From an uncultured Coriobacteriales bacterium (lineage in GTDB: Bacteria; Actinomycetota; Coriobacteriia; Coriobacteriales; UMGS124): a DNA stretch of 64,000 nucleotides. Numbering within the stretch: position 1 is the first letter of the stretch; each line of letters starts with the position of its first letter. Below, in pieces: positions 32,301 to 39,896 of this stretch. The position numbers were made by a program, and so were the translations under genes. The notes below the pieces were generated by a model. It made no database searches. It saw only the letters and a program-made list of their open reading frames with translations, and had not been told where the DNA came from. The stretch covers positions 3,912 to 67,911 of the forward strand of contig CABQHM010000012.1 in NCBI GenBank assembly GCA_902464015.1, given 5' to 3'.

Positions 32301-32694
32301 TAACTCTCTCGTGTGCTTGTTCGGTTTGGGCCCCGACGAGCGACTCGCCGAGTTGGGGGAACCTGTTGCCCGGCGTGTCGAGCAGCTGTGTGACCGATTT
32401 GCCGACTGCATGCTCGTGGCGGTGGATGCGTGCTACGTCCGCGGGGAGTTCGACATGGCGCTTGGCTTTGCCCGACACGCCGACCTTGCGGCACCCGGTC
32501 GCGGCGACGTCGAGGCGGCGTACAACCAAACGCTGCAAGCCCGGGCTCGCAAGGGTGCGCCCGAATCGTCGTCGCCTTGTTGCACCCGCGCCTCTGTTGC
32601 GTCCGGGTCGTCGGCGCCCGCGAGGAAAGCGTCCGTGCAGCCTGTCATCGCGTGCGCCTTGCAGGGGCCAACCGGTTCGGGCTGGCAGTCATAA
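29353..32694 (+). CDS. large regulator: MalT-type NTPase with C-terminal SARP/BTAD-like region
   Basis: 1113 residues. The N terminus resembles LuxR-LAL/MalT regulators. It has VLRAPWGYSKTTLLREYA (Walker A at 52-60, GYSKTT for the usual GxGKTT), then a Walker B-like RPLLLIDNL. A long helical middle (about 330-830) is rich in Ala/Leu/Arg pairs as in TPR-like repeats. The C-terminal LFLQVFGMMGGTLNGR...GRILRDELADVLY...LSCLRTALG is a SARP/OmpR-type winged helix followed by a BTAD-like helical region, instead of the LuxR helix-turn-helix. Such fusions sense a ligand through the helical arm and activate transcription. The start is GTG 29353, with AAAAGG nine bases upstream; ATG 29368 is the alternative. 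Stand-alone gene; targets unknown. The last 60 residues are Ser/Ala-rich and unstructured. Confidence 0.82.
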   Translation: MSLFAMEAESELGYAGQDRTFRAAQRSLVPRPQLLDEIDEGLSREGIVVLRAPWGYSKTTLLREYASRALQTHACTVVNVDFASPEVMAYMAGSDGELERALVRGGHCDADEEQDTVDRTHAPSRAEDAACVKSRHGRKPASIRVPARYVHRASRTVWLHLRGFAVPWARAVNAGQKDACEREETRPLLLIDNLPRLEHDQVTDFARALHFWASRGAHVVIACVPSSGLDPRVLPHAHFLGPDMLGVSEQEMGMWARWLSIARDVDVKELTNGVPALVGACARIRTSDARCDAGFLHTCEHVMSHVLVEPLAHGADLARRAMMVLGHGRLSDVAAVGALCESRELEELAFNFPLLGIDSMRGLFCCPPLVLGMGYSCVRMCVEDDEKLGGRCVELLLRRGEVQRAGLILGFLPPRERARLLEAHPAEFADVLVPEMISESVEASRMRGFPVGAGHEQLQAFADICRDKRPGEEPCGFAGDIAAVLGFWQGFAGFAPRRDDDSAAGLVNELGQAGLAADIERYTCALARLEGLLAARKQDGLGEAALRCHAALCGILCGQAGRARAWLAPFAERKRGFRFNPSVPSGVADALLAACVALAGHAEELASSKTPTVPTLDSVRASKRYLEDRQVGFGVSLCACIEALLLVTGGDEARAEVLIDVQMRRWSQAGCCLGQAIARLGKAHCALVQNHPFQAREHAALALGIAQKLRYPRLERLSRLYLVVALIRRGDKYEIGEHELVVRSQADARRGHEGASLLLARALIDASQKDFTAAREGLEALAALGNPTQLRLAALVGRALGSDREAFVACMPRELLREYGAVRDARRRPTRLSVDDDACLFAESAGLINPDRGLFLQVFGMMGGTLNGRRLQQCDWGRTKGMFIACLLALGPDGRILRDELADVLYSSETHQQRMSAFNTTLSCLRTALGQTGGGPEYIIGSMGTLGLNYSIVDTDVRRFEQATTSLLAQHDEMTLRELIDECNSLVCLFGLGPDERLAELGEPVARRVEQLCDRFADCMLVAVDACYVRGEFDMALGFARHADLAAPGRGDVEAAYNQTLQARARKGAPESSSPCCTRASVASGSSAPARKASVQPVIACALQGPTGSGWQS

Positions 32695-32914
32695 CGCATC
32701 GTTTGGACTCATGCGTGTTTGTTGCGAGGTTTATGCGTCTTTACCTGTGCTCTTCCTGGAACATGCCCGTGTGAAAGGGGATAAAGCGAGCTATGTGCTA
32801 CATTGCATCTTTGCGAGGCTGCACATTGTTGGTAGTTTTGTCAGCTGTTGACCGACCAGACCGCAGGGCCGGCCCCTGGAAAGGGCCCGGCTCCAGACAC
32901 GAATAAGGGATGTT

Positions 32915-35683
32915 ATGGCTGGTTTTCTTTCTAAGCTTCTCAACATGGGCGCCGACAAGGAGCTCAAGCGCTTTGAGAAGATTTGCGCTCACATCAACGA
33001 GATCGAGCCTAACTACGTCAAGATGAGCGACGCCGAGCTCGCCGCGTGCACGCCCGCCTTCCGCGAGCGACTCGAGCACGGCGAGACGCTCGACGACCTG
33101 CTGCCCGATGCGTTCGCCGCCATGCGCGAGGCCTCCAAGCGCGTCCTGGGCATGCGCCACTTCGACGTGCAGATCATCGGCGGTATCGCCCTGCACAACG
33201 GCATGATCGCCGAGATGAAGACCGGCGAAGGCAAGACGCTTGTCGCCAACCTCGCCGGCTACCTCAACGCACTTGCCGGCAAGGGCGTGCACGTTGTCAC
33301 GGTCAACGACTACCTGGCCCGCCGCGACGGCGAGCAGATGGGCCGCGTCTACAGCTTCCTCGGCATGAACGTGGGCCTGTTGCAGAACAGCATGCGTCCG
33401 GCCGCGAAGCGCGAGGCCTACAAGGCCGACGTCACCTACGGCACGAACACCGAGTTCGGCTTCGACTACCTGCGCGACAATATGGTCTCCCGTGCCGAGG
33501 ACCGCGTGCAGCGCCCGCACTTCTTCGCCATCGTCGACGAGGTCGACTCCATCCTCATCGACGAGGCGCGTACCCCGCTTATCATCTCCGGTGCCGGCAC
33601 CCGTTCCACCGAGACCTACGCCAAGTTCGCCCGCGCCGTCAAGCACCTGCGTCCCGAGGTCGATTTCGAGCTGGATGAGGCCAAGCACACCATTGCGGCC
33701 ACCGAGCAGGGCCTGCGCAAGGTCGAGCAGCTCGTGGGCATCGACAACATCTACAGCGACATGTCGGGCCAGCTTGTGAACCACCTGCAGCAGGCGCTCA
33801 AGGCCCAGTTTATGTTCCACCGCGACAAGGACTACGTGGTGGACGGTGACGAGGTCAAGATCGTCGACGAGTTCACGGGTCGTATCATGGAAGGCCGCCG
33901 TTGGTCCGAGGGCCTGCACCAGGCCGTCGAGGCCAAAGAGGGCGTGCTTGTGCGTGAGGAGAACCAGACTCTGGCCACCATCACGCTGCAGAACTACTTC
34001 CGTCTCTACGAGAAGCTCTCGGGCATGACCGGTACCGCCCTTACCGAGGACGCCGAGTTCCGCCAGATTTACAAGCTGCCGGTGCAGCCCATCCCGCCGA
34101 ACAGGCCCGTCATCCGCGACGACAGGGACGACCTGGTCTACCGCACCATCGACATTAAGTTCAACGCCGTGGTCGAGGACGTCATCGCCCGCCATGCCCA
34201 GGGCCAGCCGGTGCTCGTCGGCACTGTCTCGATCGAGAGCTCCGAGAAGCTCTCCGGTCTTCTGACCCGCCGCGGCATCAAGCATGAGGTCCTCAACGCC
34301 AAGCATCACGAGCGCGAGGCTGCCATCGTCGCCCAGGCCGGCCGTTTGGGTGCCGTCACCATCGCCACGAACATGGCCGGTCGTGGTACCGACATCCTTT
34401 TGGGCGGCAACCCCGACTTCCTGTCGCTCGACATCCTGCGCGACCACGGCATCGACCCCACTTCCGAGGACACCACCGACGAGCAGCGCGCCGAGGCCCT
34501 GGCCCAGGCCAAGAAGATTTGCTCCGAGGAGAAGGAGAAGGTTCGTGCTGCCGGCGGCCTGTGCGTCATCGGCACCGAGCGCCATGAGTCGCGTCGTATC
34601 GACAACCAGCTGCGCGGCCGCTCCGGCCGTCAGGGCGACCCGGGCTGCACGCAGTTCTACCTCTCCCTCGAGGACGACCTCATGCGCAAGTTCGGCGGCG
34701 ACAAGATGGCCAGCATCGGCGATCTCATGCAGCGCATGAACATGCCCGATGATATGCCCATCCAGGCCAAGCTCGTCTCTAAGTCGGTTGAGAGCGCGCA
34801 GCGCAAGGTCGAGGACATGAACTTCGCCGCCCGTAAGCACGTTCTCGAGTACGACGACGTCATGAACAAGCAGCGCCAGGTCATCTATGCCGAGCGCAAC
34901 CTCATCCTCGATGGCAAGGACATCTCCGAGCATGTGGAGGAAGTGCTTGAGGACACGGTCTCCCGCCGCGCCGTCAGCTTCATCCCCGACAACGTCGATC
35001 CCGCCGAGTGGGACGTCGACGGCCTTGTTTCCTGGCTCGAGCAGCTCACGGGCAAGGAGGAGGTCGACGCCGCAGCACTCATCGCCTCTGGCGAGGCCGA
35101 CGAGTCGCGCGACGCGGTCGTGGCATGGGTCAAGGATGCCTACGAGAAGAAGGCCCAGGCGCTGGGTCCCGAGCTTACGCGCGTGCTCGAGCGTCAGGTC
35201 ATGCTGCGCGTCATCGACACGCGTTGGATGAACTACCTGCAGGAGATGGATTACCTCAAGGCAGGCATCGGTCTTCGCGGCTATGGCCAGCGCGACCCGC
35301 TCGTCGAGTACAAGGAAGAGGCCTATGCGGCCTTTGGCCTGCTCGTCGACACCATGTACGAGGACTTCCTGCGCACGGTGCTGCGCATCGAGCTTGCCCA
35401 GGCCCCCGGCACCGCCCCGGCCGCACCCCAGGCACCCAGTATGCTTGCCGGTGCCCGCTTCTCTGGCCCGGCCGAGGTCGACGGTGACAACCGTCCCCAC
35501 GTGCGCCACGTCCCGGCTACCCGCCGCGGCGCACAGGTTCCCGCCGCGCCCCAGGCTGCCGAGGACAAGGCCAAGACCTATGTCGCCAAGGACGAGGACC
35601 CCTACGCCGGCGTGGGTCGCAATGACAAGTGCCCCTGCGGCAGCGGCAAGAAGTTCAAGGACTGCCACGGAAAGAACGCGTAA
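32915..35683 (+). CDS. secA: preprotein translocase ATPase SecA
   Basis: 922 residues; motor of the Sec export channel. GMIAEMKTGEGKTLVANL (Walker A), the DEAD-type VDEVDSILIDEARTPLIIS, TNMAGRGTDILLG and GRSGRQGDPG are present. The C-terminal tail ends in the zinc/SecB-binding motif CPCGSGKKFKDCHGK. The length is normal for actinobacterial SecA. A Pro/Ala-rich linker (about 825-890) precedes the zinc motif. ATG 32915 follows a 220-base gap with GC-rich inverted repeats (GGGCC clusters, 32866-32895) but no obvious regulatory element. It is followed at two bases by prfB, so the two may be cotranscribed. Confidence 0.97.
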   Translation: MAGFLSKLLNMGADKELKRFEKICAHINEIEPNYVKMSDAELAACTPAFRERLEHGETLDDLLPDAFAAMREASKRVLGMRHFDVQIIGGIALHNGMIAEMKTGEGKTLVANLAGYLNALAGKGVHVVTVNDYLARRDGEQMGRVYSFLGMNVGLLQNSMRPAAKREAYKADVTYGTNTEFGFDYLRDNMVSRAEDRVQRPHFFAIVDEVDSILIDEARTPLIISGAGTRSTETYAKFARAVKHLRPEVDFELDEAKHTIAATEQGLRKVEQLVGIDNIYSDMSGQLVNHLQQALKAQFMFHRDKDYVVDGDEVKIVDEFTGRIMEGRRWSEGLHQAVEAKEGVLVREENQTLATITLQNYFRLYEKLSGMTGTALTEDAEFRQIYKLPVQPIPPNRPVIRDDRDDLVYRTIDIKFNAVVEDVIARHAQGQPVLVGTVSIESSEKLSGLLTRRGIKHEVLNAKHHEREAAIVAQAGRLGAVTIATNMAGRGTDILLGGNPDFLSLDILRDHGIDPTSEDTTDEQRAEALAQAKKICSEEKEKVRAAGGLCVIGTERHESRRIDNQLRGRSGRQGDPGCTQFYLSLEDDLMRKFGGDKMASIGDLMQRMNMPDDMPIQAKLVSKSVESAQRKVEDMNFAARKHVLEYDDVMNKQRQVIYAERNLILDGKDISEHVEEVLEDTVSRRAVSFIPDNVDPAEWDVDGLVSWLEQLTGKEEVDAAALIASGEADESRDAVVAWVKDAYEKKAQALGPELTRVLERQVMLRVIDTRWMNYLQEMDYLKAGIGLRGYGQRDPLVEYKEEAYAAFGLLVDTMYEDFLRTVLRIELAQAPGTAPAAPQAPSMLAGARFSGPAEVDGDNRPHVRHVPATRRGAQVPAAPQAAEDKAKTYVAKDEDPYAGVGRNDKCPCGSGKKFKDCHGKNA

Positions 35684-35685
35684 CG

Positions 35686-36801
35686 ATGGTTGAGTCTCAC
35701 GCACCCCAACTCGAGGTTCTGGCAGGTCGATTGGACGAGGTAAAGCGCTACCTCGCCATCGACCTGAAGCGTCGCACGCGCGACGAACTCCAGGAGTCAA
35801 GCGCCGCACCCGATTTCTGGGACGACCCCCAGGCTGCCCAGCAGACGATGGGCGAGATTTCCCGCCTTGGCGAAGACATCAAGGACTACGATGCCGCGGT
35901 CGAGCTGCTCGAGGAGGCACAGAGCGCCGACGAGCTCGCCTGCGAGGCCGACGATGAGGAGACCAGCGAGTATGCCGCCGAGTGCGTGGCCCGCTTGGAG
36001 GAGATGCTCGACGCCCTCGAGCTTTCCAGCTGGTTTACGGGCAAGTTCGATCACGGCGACGCAATCGTCACTATCAAGCCCGGTCAGGGTGGCCTTGAGG
36101 CCCAGGACTGGTGCGAGATGCTCTTCAAGATGTACCTGCGCTATTGCGATCGTAGGAACTGGAAGGTCGAGGTCAACGATGCGCCGGCCGGCGAGGCCAT
36201 CGGCCTTGACCGTGCGACGTTCACCGTGCACGGCAAGGACGTCTTCGGTATGCTCTCGGCCGAGGCCGGCGTGCATCGTCTCGTGCGTATCTCTCCCACC
36301 GACATCAAGGGTCGCCGCCAGACGACCTTTGCCGGCGTGGAGGTGCTGCCCGTGCTTCCCGATGACATCGAGGTCAGCCTCGACATGAACGACGTGCGCG
36401 TCGACGTCTACCATGCGAGCGGTCCGGGAGGTCAGGGCGTCAACACGACCGACTCGGCGGTGCGCATGACCCATATGCCCACCGGCATCGTCGTGACCTG
36501 CCAAAACGAGCGCAGCCAGCTTCAGAACAAGGCTATTTGTATCCAGATCCTGCGCTCCAAGCTCTACGAGCTGGAATGTGAGAAGCGTGATGCTGAAATC
36601 TCCGAGCTGCGCGGTCCCAAGACGGCTATCGGCTTTGGAAACCAGATTCGCAGCTACGTGCTCTACCCCTATCAGATGGTGAAGGACCTGCGCTCGGGCT
36701 ACGAGACAGGCAACGTCGAAGACGTTCTTTCCGATGGCGACCTCGATCCCTTCATCGTCGCGTACCATCGCTGGCGCGTCATGGGCCAGCAGGAAGTGTA
36801 G
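35686..36801 (+). CDS. prfB: peptide chain release factor 2
   Basis: 371 residues; reads UGA/UAA and hydrolyses peptidyl-tRNA. The catalytic loop SGPGGQGVNTTDSAVRMTH (GGQ 248-250) and QNERSQLQNKA are intact. The codon-recognition tripeptide, SPF in typical RF2, reads SPT here (203-205, RISPTDIKGRRQTTF). The reading frame is continuous through the region where most prfB genes have a programmed +1 shift, so that autoregulation is absent. GGQ, length and overall layout exclude RF1, which would have a PxT motif. ATG 35686 lies two bases after secA; a weak GGAAAG is about 11 bases upstream. Confidence 0.94.
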   Translation: MVESHAPQLEVLAGRLDEVKRYLAIDLKRRTRDELQESSAAPDFWDDPQAAQQTMGEISRLGEDIKDYDAAVELLEEAQSADELACEADDEETSEYAAECVARLEEMLDALELSSWFTGKFDHGDAIVTIKPGQGGLEAQDWCEMLFKMYLRYCDRRNWKVEVNDAPAGEAIGLDRATFTVHGKDVFGMLSAEAGVHRLVRISPTDIKGRRQTTFAGVEVLPVLPDDIEVSLDMNDVRVDVYHASGPGGQGVNTTDSAVRMTHMPTGIVVTCQNERSQLQNKAICIQILRSKLYELECEKRDAEISELRGPKTAIGFGNQIRSYVLYPYQMVKDLRSGYETGNVEDVLSDGDLDPFIVAYHRWRVMGQQEV

Positions 36802-36811
36802 GAGCGACTTC

Positions 36812-36863
36812 GAAGCCGCCGCGACCGTGCCTCGTGCACGACCTGTCGCGACGGCTTCTTTTT
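36812..36863 (+). terminator. terminator of secA-prfB
   Basis: GAAGCCGCCGCGAC (36812-36825) pairs with GTCGCGACGGCTTC (36845-36858) with one mismatch, followed by T5. There is inner pairing of CGTGC/GCACG. Confidence 0.9.
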
Positions 36864-36939
36864 GTGCAACGTGTTTTAACGGCGTGGTACCATGCATGCC
36901 GAATTTTGTAGCGGTCGACCAAGGAGGATCGTCTAACCA

Positions 36940-37809
36940 ATGAGCGGGAGCAACACCACGTTCGACGTCGCACGCGTGCGCGCGGCGGCAACCCAGATGC
37001 GTCGCGACATCGTGAGCATGCTGCATGAGGCTGGCTCGGGACACCCCGGAGGATCCCTGTCGGCCACCGACTTCGTGGCGACCCTGTACTTTGGCGGTAC
37101 GCTGCGCCATGACCCGGCGAACCCCGCCGATCCTGAGCGTGACCGTTTCGTGCTGTCCAAGGGTCATGCCGCTCCTGCGCTGTACGCGGTTCTTGCCCAG
37201 GACGGCTACTTCCCCCGCGAGTGGCTCCCGACTCTGCGCAAGCTCGGTAGCCATCTCCAGGGCCATCCCGACATGAACAAGTGCCCCGGCGTCGAGGTTT
37301 CCACCGGCTCGCTGGGCCAGGGTCTGTCCATCGGCGCCGGCATGGCCATGGGCCTTGCCGCCGACGCTGCCAAGGCTGGCACCGACCCCAGGCGCGTCTT
37401 CGTGCTCATGGGTGACGGCGAGCTGCAGGAGGGCCAGGTGTGGGAGGCTGCCATGTTCGCCGCCCACCGCAAGCTCACCAATCTCGTCGCCATCGTCGAC
37501 AACAACAACCTGCAGATCGACGGCCATCTGTGCGATGTCGTCGAGCTAGGCGACATCGCCTCGAAGTTCGCGTCGTTTGGCTGGCGTGTCGTCGAGGTCA
37601 GCGACGGCAACGACGTGGAGGAGTGCCAGTCTGCGCTCGAGTTCGCCTGTGCCAACGAGAGCGACCAGCCTGTCGCCATCATCCTGCACACGGTGAAGGG
37701 CAAGGGCGTCTCCTTCATGGAGGACCAGGCCGGCTGGCACGGCAAGGCCCCCAATGAGGCCGAACTGGTCCTGGCTCTTGCCGAGATCGACGCTGCCGCC
37801 CAGGCTTAA
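36940..37809 (+). CDS. transketolase, N-terminal subunit
   Basis: 289 residues; the thiamine-diphosphate-binding half of a split transketolase. GSGHPGGSLSATDFVATLYF, LSKGHAAPALYA and STGSLGQGLSIGAGMA match the first transketolase domain. The TPP/Mg motif is GDGELQEGQVWEAAMFA...VDNNNLQIDG. With the next gene it makes a heteromeric enzyme that exchanges two-carbon ketol units in the non-oxidative pentose phosphate pathway. Split transketolases are common in anaerobes and archaea. AAGGAGG at 36921-36927 is 12 bases before ATG 36940, a little far. Confidence 0.94.
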   Translation: MSGSNTTFDVARVRAAATQMRRDIVSMLHEAGSGHPGGSLSATDFVATLYFGGTLRHDPANPADPERDRFVLSKGHAAPALYAVLAQDGYFPREWLPTLRKLGSHLQGHPDMNKCPGVEVSTGSLGQGLSIGAGMAMGLAADAAKAGTDPRRVFVLMGDGELQEGQVWEAAMFAAHRKLTNLVAIVDNNNLQIDGHLCDVVELGDIASKFASFGWRVVEVSDGNDVEECQSALEFACANESDQPVAIILHTVKGKGVSFMEDQAGWHGKAPNEAELVLALAEIDAAAQA

Positions 37810-37832
37810 TCACTAGCGAGGAGCATCCAAGT

Positions 37833-38774
37833 ATGACGAACGCACTTCCCGCCCGCGCTACGCGCGAGGCTTTTGGCGAGACCCTCGTCGAGCTCGCCCA
37901 GGCCGGCCTTGACGTGGTCGCCGTTGACGCCGACCTCGCCGGTTCCACCACCACCAAGAAGCTTGGTGCCTACGACCCGGCCCGTCTCGTCGATGTCGGC
38001 ATTGCCGAGTCCGATATGATCGGCGTCGCCGCGGGCCTTTCGCTCACCGGCCGCATCCCCTTCACGGGCTCCTTCGCCGTCTTCGGCACCGGCCGCTGCT
38101 ACGACCAGATTCGCAACACCGTGTGCTACGGCAAGCTCAACGTCAAGGTGTGCCCCACCCACGCCGGCCTTTCCGTGGGTCCCGACGGCGGCAGCCACCA
38201 GATGCTCGAGGACATCGCGCTCATGAACGCCCTGCCCAACATGCGCGTCCTGGTGCCCGCCGACTACGAGAGCGCCCGCGCCGCCATCCGTCTGTCTGCA
38301 GCAATCGAGGGCCCTGTGTACGTGCGCATGGGTCGCGCCAAGGTCCCACAGGTCTACGAGCCTGGCTTTGAGATGGTCCTGGGCGGCTCCCGCGTGCTTC
38401 GCGAGGGCACCGACGTCACGCTTATTGCATGCGGCATCGAGGTCGACCAGGCGCTCAAGGCTGCCGAGAAGCTTGCCGAGCAGGGCGTGTCTGCCGAGGT
38501 CATCGACGCCTACAGCGTCAAGCCCCTCGACGAGAAGACCGTTCTGGCAAGCGCCGCCAAGACGGGCCGCGTCGTGACCTGCGAGGAGCACAGCGTCAAC
38601 GGCGGCCTGGGTTCCATCGTGGCAAGTGTGCTTGCCCGCAACAACCCCTGCCCCATGCGCATGATTGGCACGCAGGACGTCTTCGGCACCTCCGGCGAGC
38701 TGGCCGAGCTTTTGGTGAAGTACGGCTGTGACGACAACGCCATCGTGGCCGCCGCCAAGGAGCTGCTGGCCTAA
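37833..38774 (+). CDS. transketolase, C-terminal subunit
   Basis: 313 residues; the pyrimidine-binding and C-terminal domains of transketolase. Visible segments are TREAFGETLVELAQ, VVAVDADLAGST, VDVGIAESDMIGVAAGLSLTGRIPF (the Glu that activates thiamine diphosphate), THAGLSVGPDGGSHQMLEDIALM and a C-terminal TCEEHSVNGGLGSIVA. It starts 23 bases after the N-terminal subunit with GCGAGGAG upstream, so the two are cotranscribed and presumably made in equal amounts. Confidence 0.94.
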   Translation: MTNALPARATREAFGETLVELAQAGLDVVAVDADLAGSTTTKKLGAYDPARLVDVGIAESDMIGVAAGLSLTGRIPFTGSFAVFGTGRCYDQIRNTVCYGKLNVKVCPTHAGLSVGPDGGSHQMLEDIALMNALPNMRVLVPADYESARAAIRLSAAIEGPVYVRMGRAKVPQVYEPGFEMVLGGSRVLREGTDVTLIACGIEVDQALKAAEKLAEQGVSAEVIDAYSVKPLDEKTVLASAAKTGRVVTCEEHSVNGGLGSIVASVLARNNPCPMRMIGTQDVFGTSGELAELLVKYGCDDNAIVAAAKELLA

Positions 38775-38810
38775 GGTCGCCCCTTCTTGTACAGCCTCTG
38801 TGCTCAATCT

Positions 38811-38841
38811 TGGCCCCATGCAAATGCGTGGGGCCATTTTT
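38811..38841 (+). terminator. terminator of the transketolase operon
   Basis: TGGCCCCA (38811-38818) and TGGGGCCA (38829-38836) are perfectly complementary with a 10-base loop and a T5 tail. Confidence 0.92.
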
Positions 38842-39083
38842 ATGCACGCCAAAGTCGTGCTTTGTGTGCCCCTGTCCCGATGTAGCTGCGAATCTGCTGA
38901 AACAAGCTTCAGTGTCCTGGGCTTTTACTGCGTATAAACCGTGCGCGTAGGTGTGCGCTATCCCTTCTCCATACCAGTTTTGTCATGGTTTGATAAAATT
39001 CCAGGCACGTGCGCCTTGATGCGCGCAAGCAGACATGCGTTCTTTTGACACATCCGGTCTGCCCAAGTGATTGGAGTCAACAA
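38842..39083 (+). promoter_or_regulatory. ftsEX upstream region with an extended -10
   Basis: The best promoter-like element is TGATAAAAT (38991-38999), an extended -10 without a good -35 at proper distance. It would leave a leader of about 78 bases before the ftsE GTG. A TTGACA at 39045-39050 has no matching -10 before the gene. Otherwise nothing is recognised in this gap. Confidence 0.4.
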
Positions 39084-39896
39084 GTGGCAAACCACTTCGG
39101 AAGCGCCGCTCCCGCCCCTGCGGGACAGCCCGCTGCCGGGGCCACGGGCGGTATGCCCGCTGCCCAGCAGCGCCCCGGCTACGGCAACGTGCCGCCCACC
39201 ATCGCGATGCGCCATGTGTCGCTGGTGTATCCCGCCCAGCCTGACAGGCCTGCTCTGAACGACATCTCGCTCGACATCATGCCCGGCGACTTCGTCTTCC
39301 TCGTCGGCCATTCCGGTTCGGGCAAGTCGACGTTCATCAAGACCATCATCCGCCAGCTCAAGCCCACGACGGGTCACATCTACGTCGCCGGTCAGGACCT
39401 CTCGAACCTGCGCGACCGCAAGGTTCCGTTCCTGCGCCGCCAGATTGGCTGCGTGTTCCAGGACTACAAACTCCTGCCCAACCGCACCGCCTACGAGAAC
39501 GTCGCCTTCGCCTTGCAGTCCATCGGCAAGCCCAAGAGCGTCATCAAGGTCCAGGTGCCCGAGGTCCTGCGTCTGGTGGGCCTCGAGGAGAAGATGAACA
39601 AGATGCCCGATCAGCTCTCCGGTGGCGAGCAGCAGCGCGTCAGCGTCGCCCGCGCCATGGTCAACCGCCCGCCGCTGCTCGTCTGCGACGAGCCTACGGG
39701 TAACCTTGACCCCGCCATCTCGCTGGGCATCATGAAGCTTCTCGAGCGCATCAACCGCACCGGCACCACGGTCGTCGTCGCCACGCACGACCGCGAGATG
39801 GTCGACTCGATGCGTCGTCGCGTCATTGCTCTGGAGAACGGCCGAATTGTGCGCGACGAGGCGCAGGGAGGGTACGGTTACTATGGTGCCATTTAA
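39084..39896 (+). CDS. ftsE: cell division ATP-binding protein FtsE
   Basis: 270 residues; ABC ATPase that, with FtsX, activates peptidoglycan hydrolases at the septum. VGHSGSGKSTFIK (Walker A), CVFQDYKLLPNRTAYENVAFA (Q-loop, typical of FtsE), LSGGEQQRVSVARAM (signature), LLVCDEPTGNLD (Walker B) and VVVATHDREMVD (H-loop) are complete. The start is GTG 39084 with GGAG seven bases upstream. This adds about 40 Ala/Gly/Pro/Gln-rich residues before the ABC domain; ATG 39207 would remove them but has no ribosome site. It overlaps ftsX by 14 bases. Confidence 0.95.
   Translation: MANHFGSAAPAPAGQPAAGATGGMPAAQQRPGYGNVPPTIAMRHVSLVYPAQPDRPALNDISLDIMPGDFVFLVGHSGSGKSTFIKTIIRQLKPTTGHIYVAGQDLSNLRDRKVPFLRRQIGCVFQDYKLLPNRTAYENVAFALQSIGKPKSVIKVQVPEVLRLVGLEEKMNKMPDQLSGGEQQRVSVARAMVNRPPLLVCDEPTGNLDPAISLGIMKLLERINRTGTTVVVATHDREMVDSMRRRVIALENGRIVRDEAQGGYGYYGAI

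Noticed and set aside
35686..35800. Programmed +1 frameshift in prfB
   Set aside because: The frame is continuous from ATG to stop and contains no in-frame UGA in the usual slippery region.
32798..35809. Very long open frame antisense to secA (about 1000 codons), and similar ones opposite lysA, argB, argG, argH, ftsH and nrdD
   Set aside because: High GC with G/C-ending codons keeps antisense frames open. They lack ribosome sites and recognisable domains, while the sense strand encodes complete known proteins.
36901..38774. Two truncated transketolase genes as a pseudogene
   Set aside because: The two halves are complete domains with their own ribosome sites and conserved motifs, as in naturally split transketolases.
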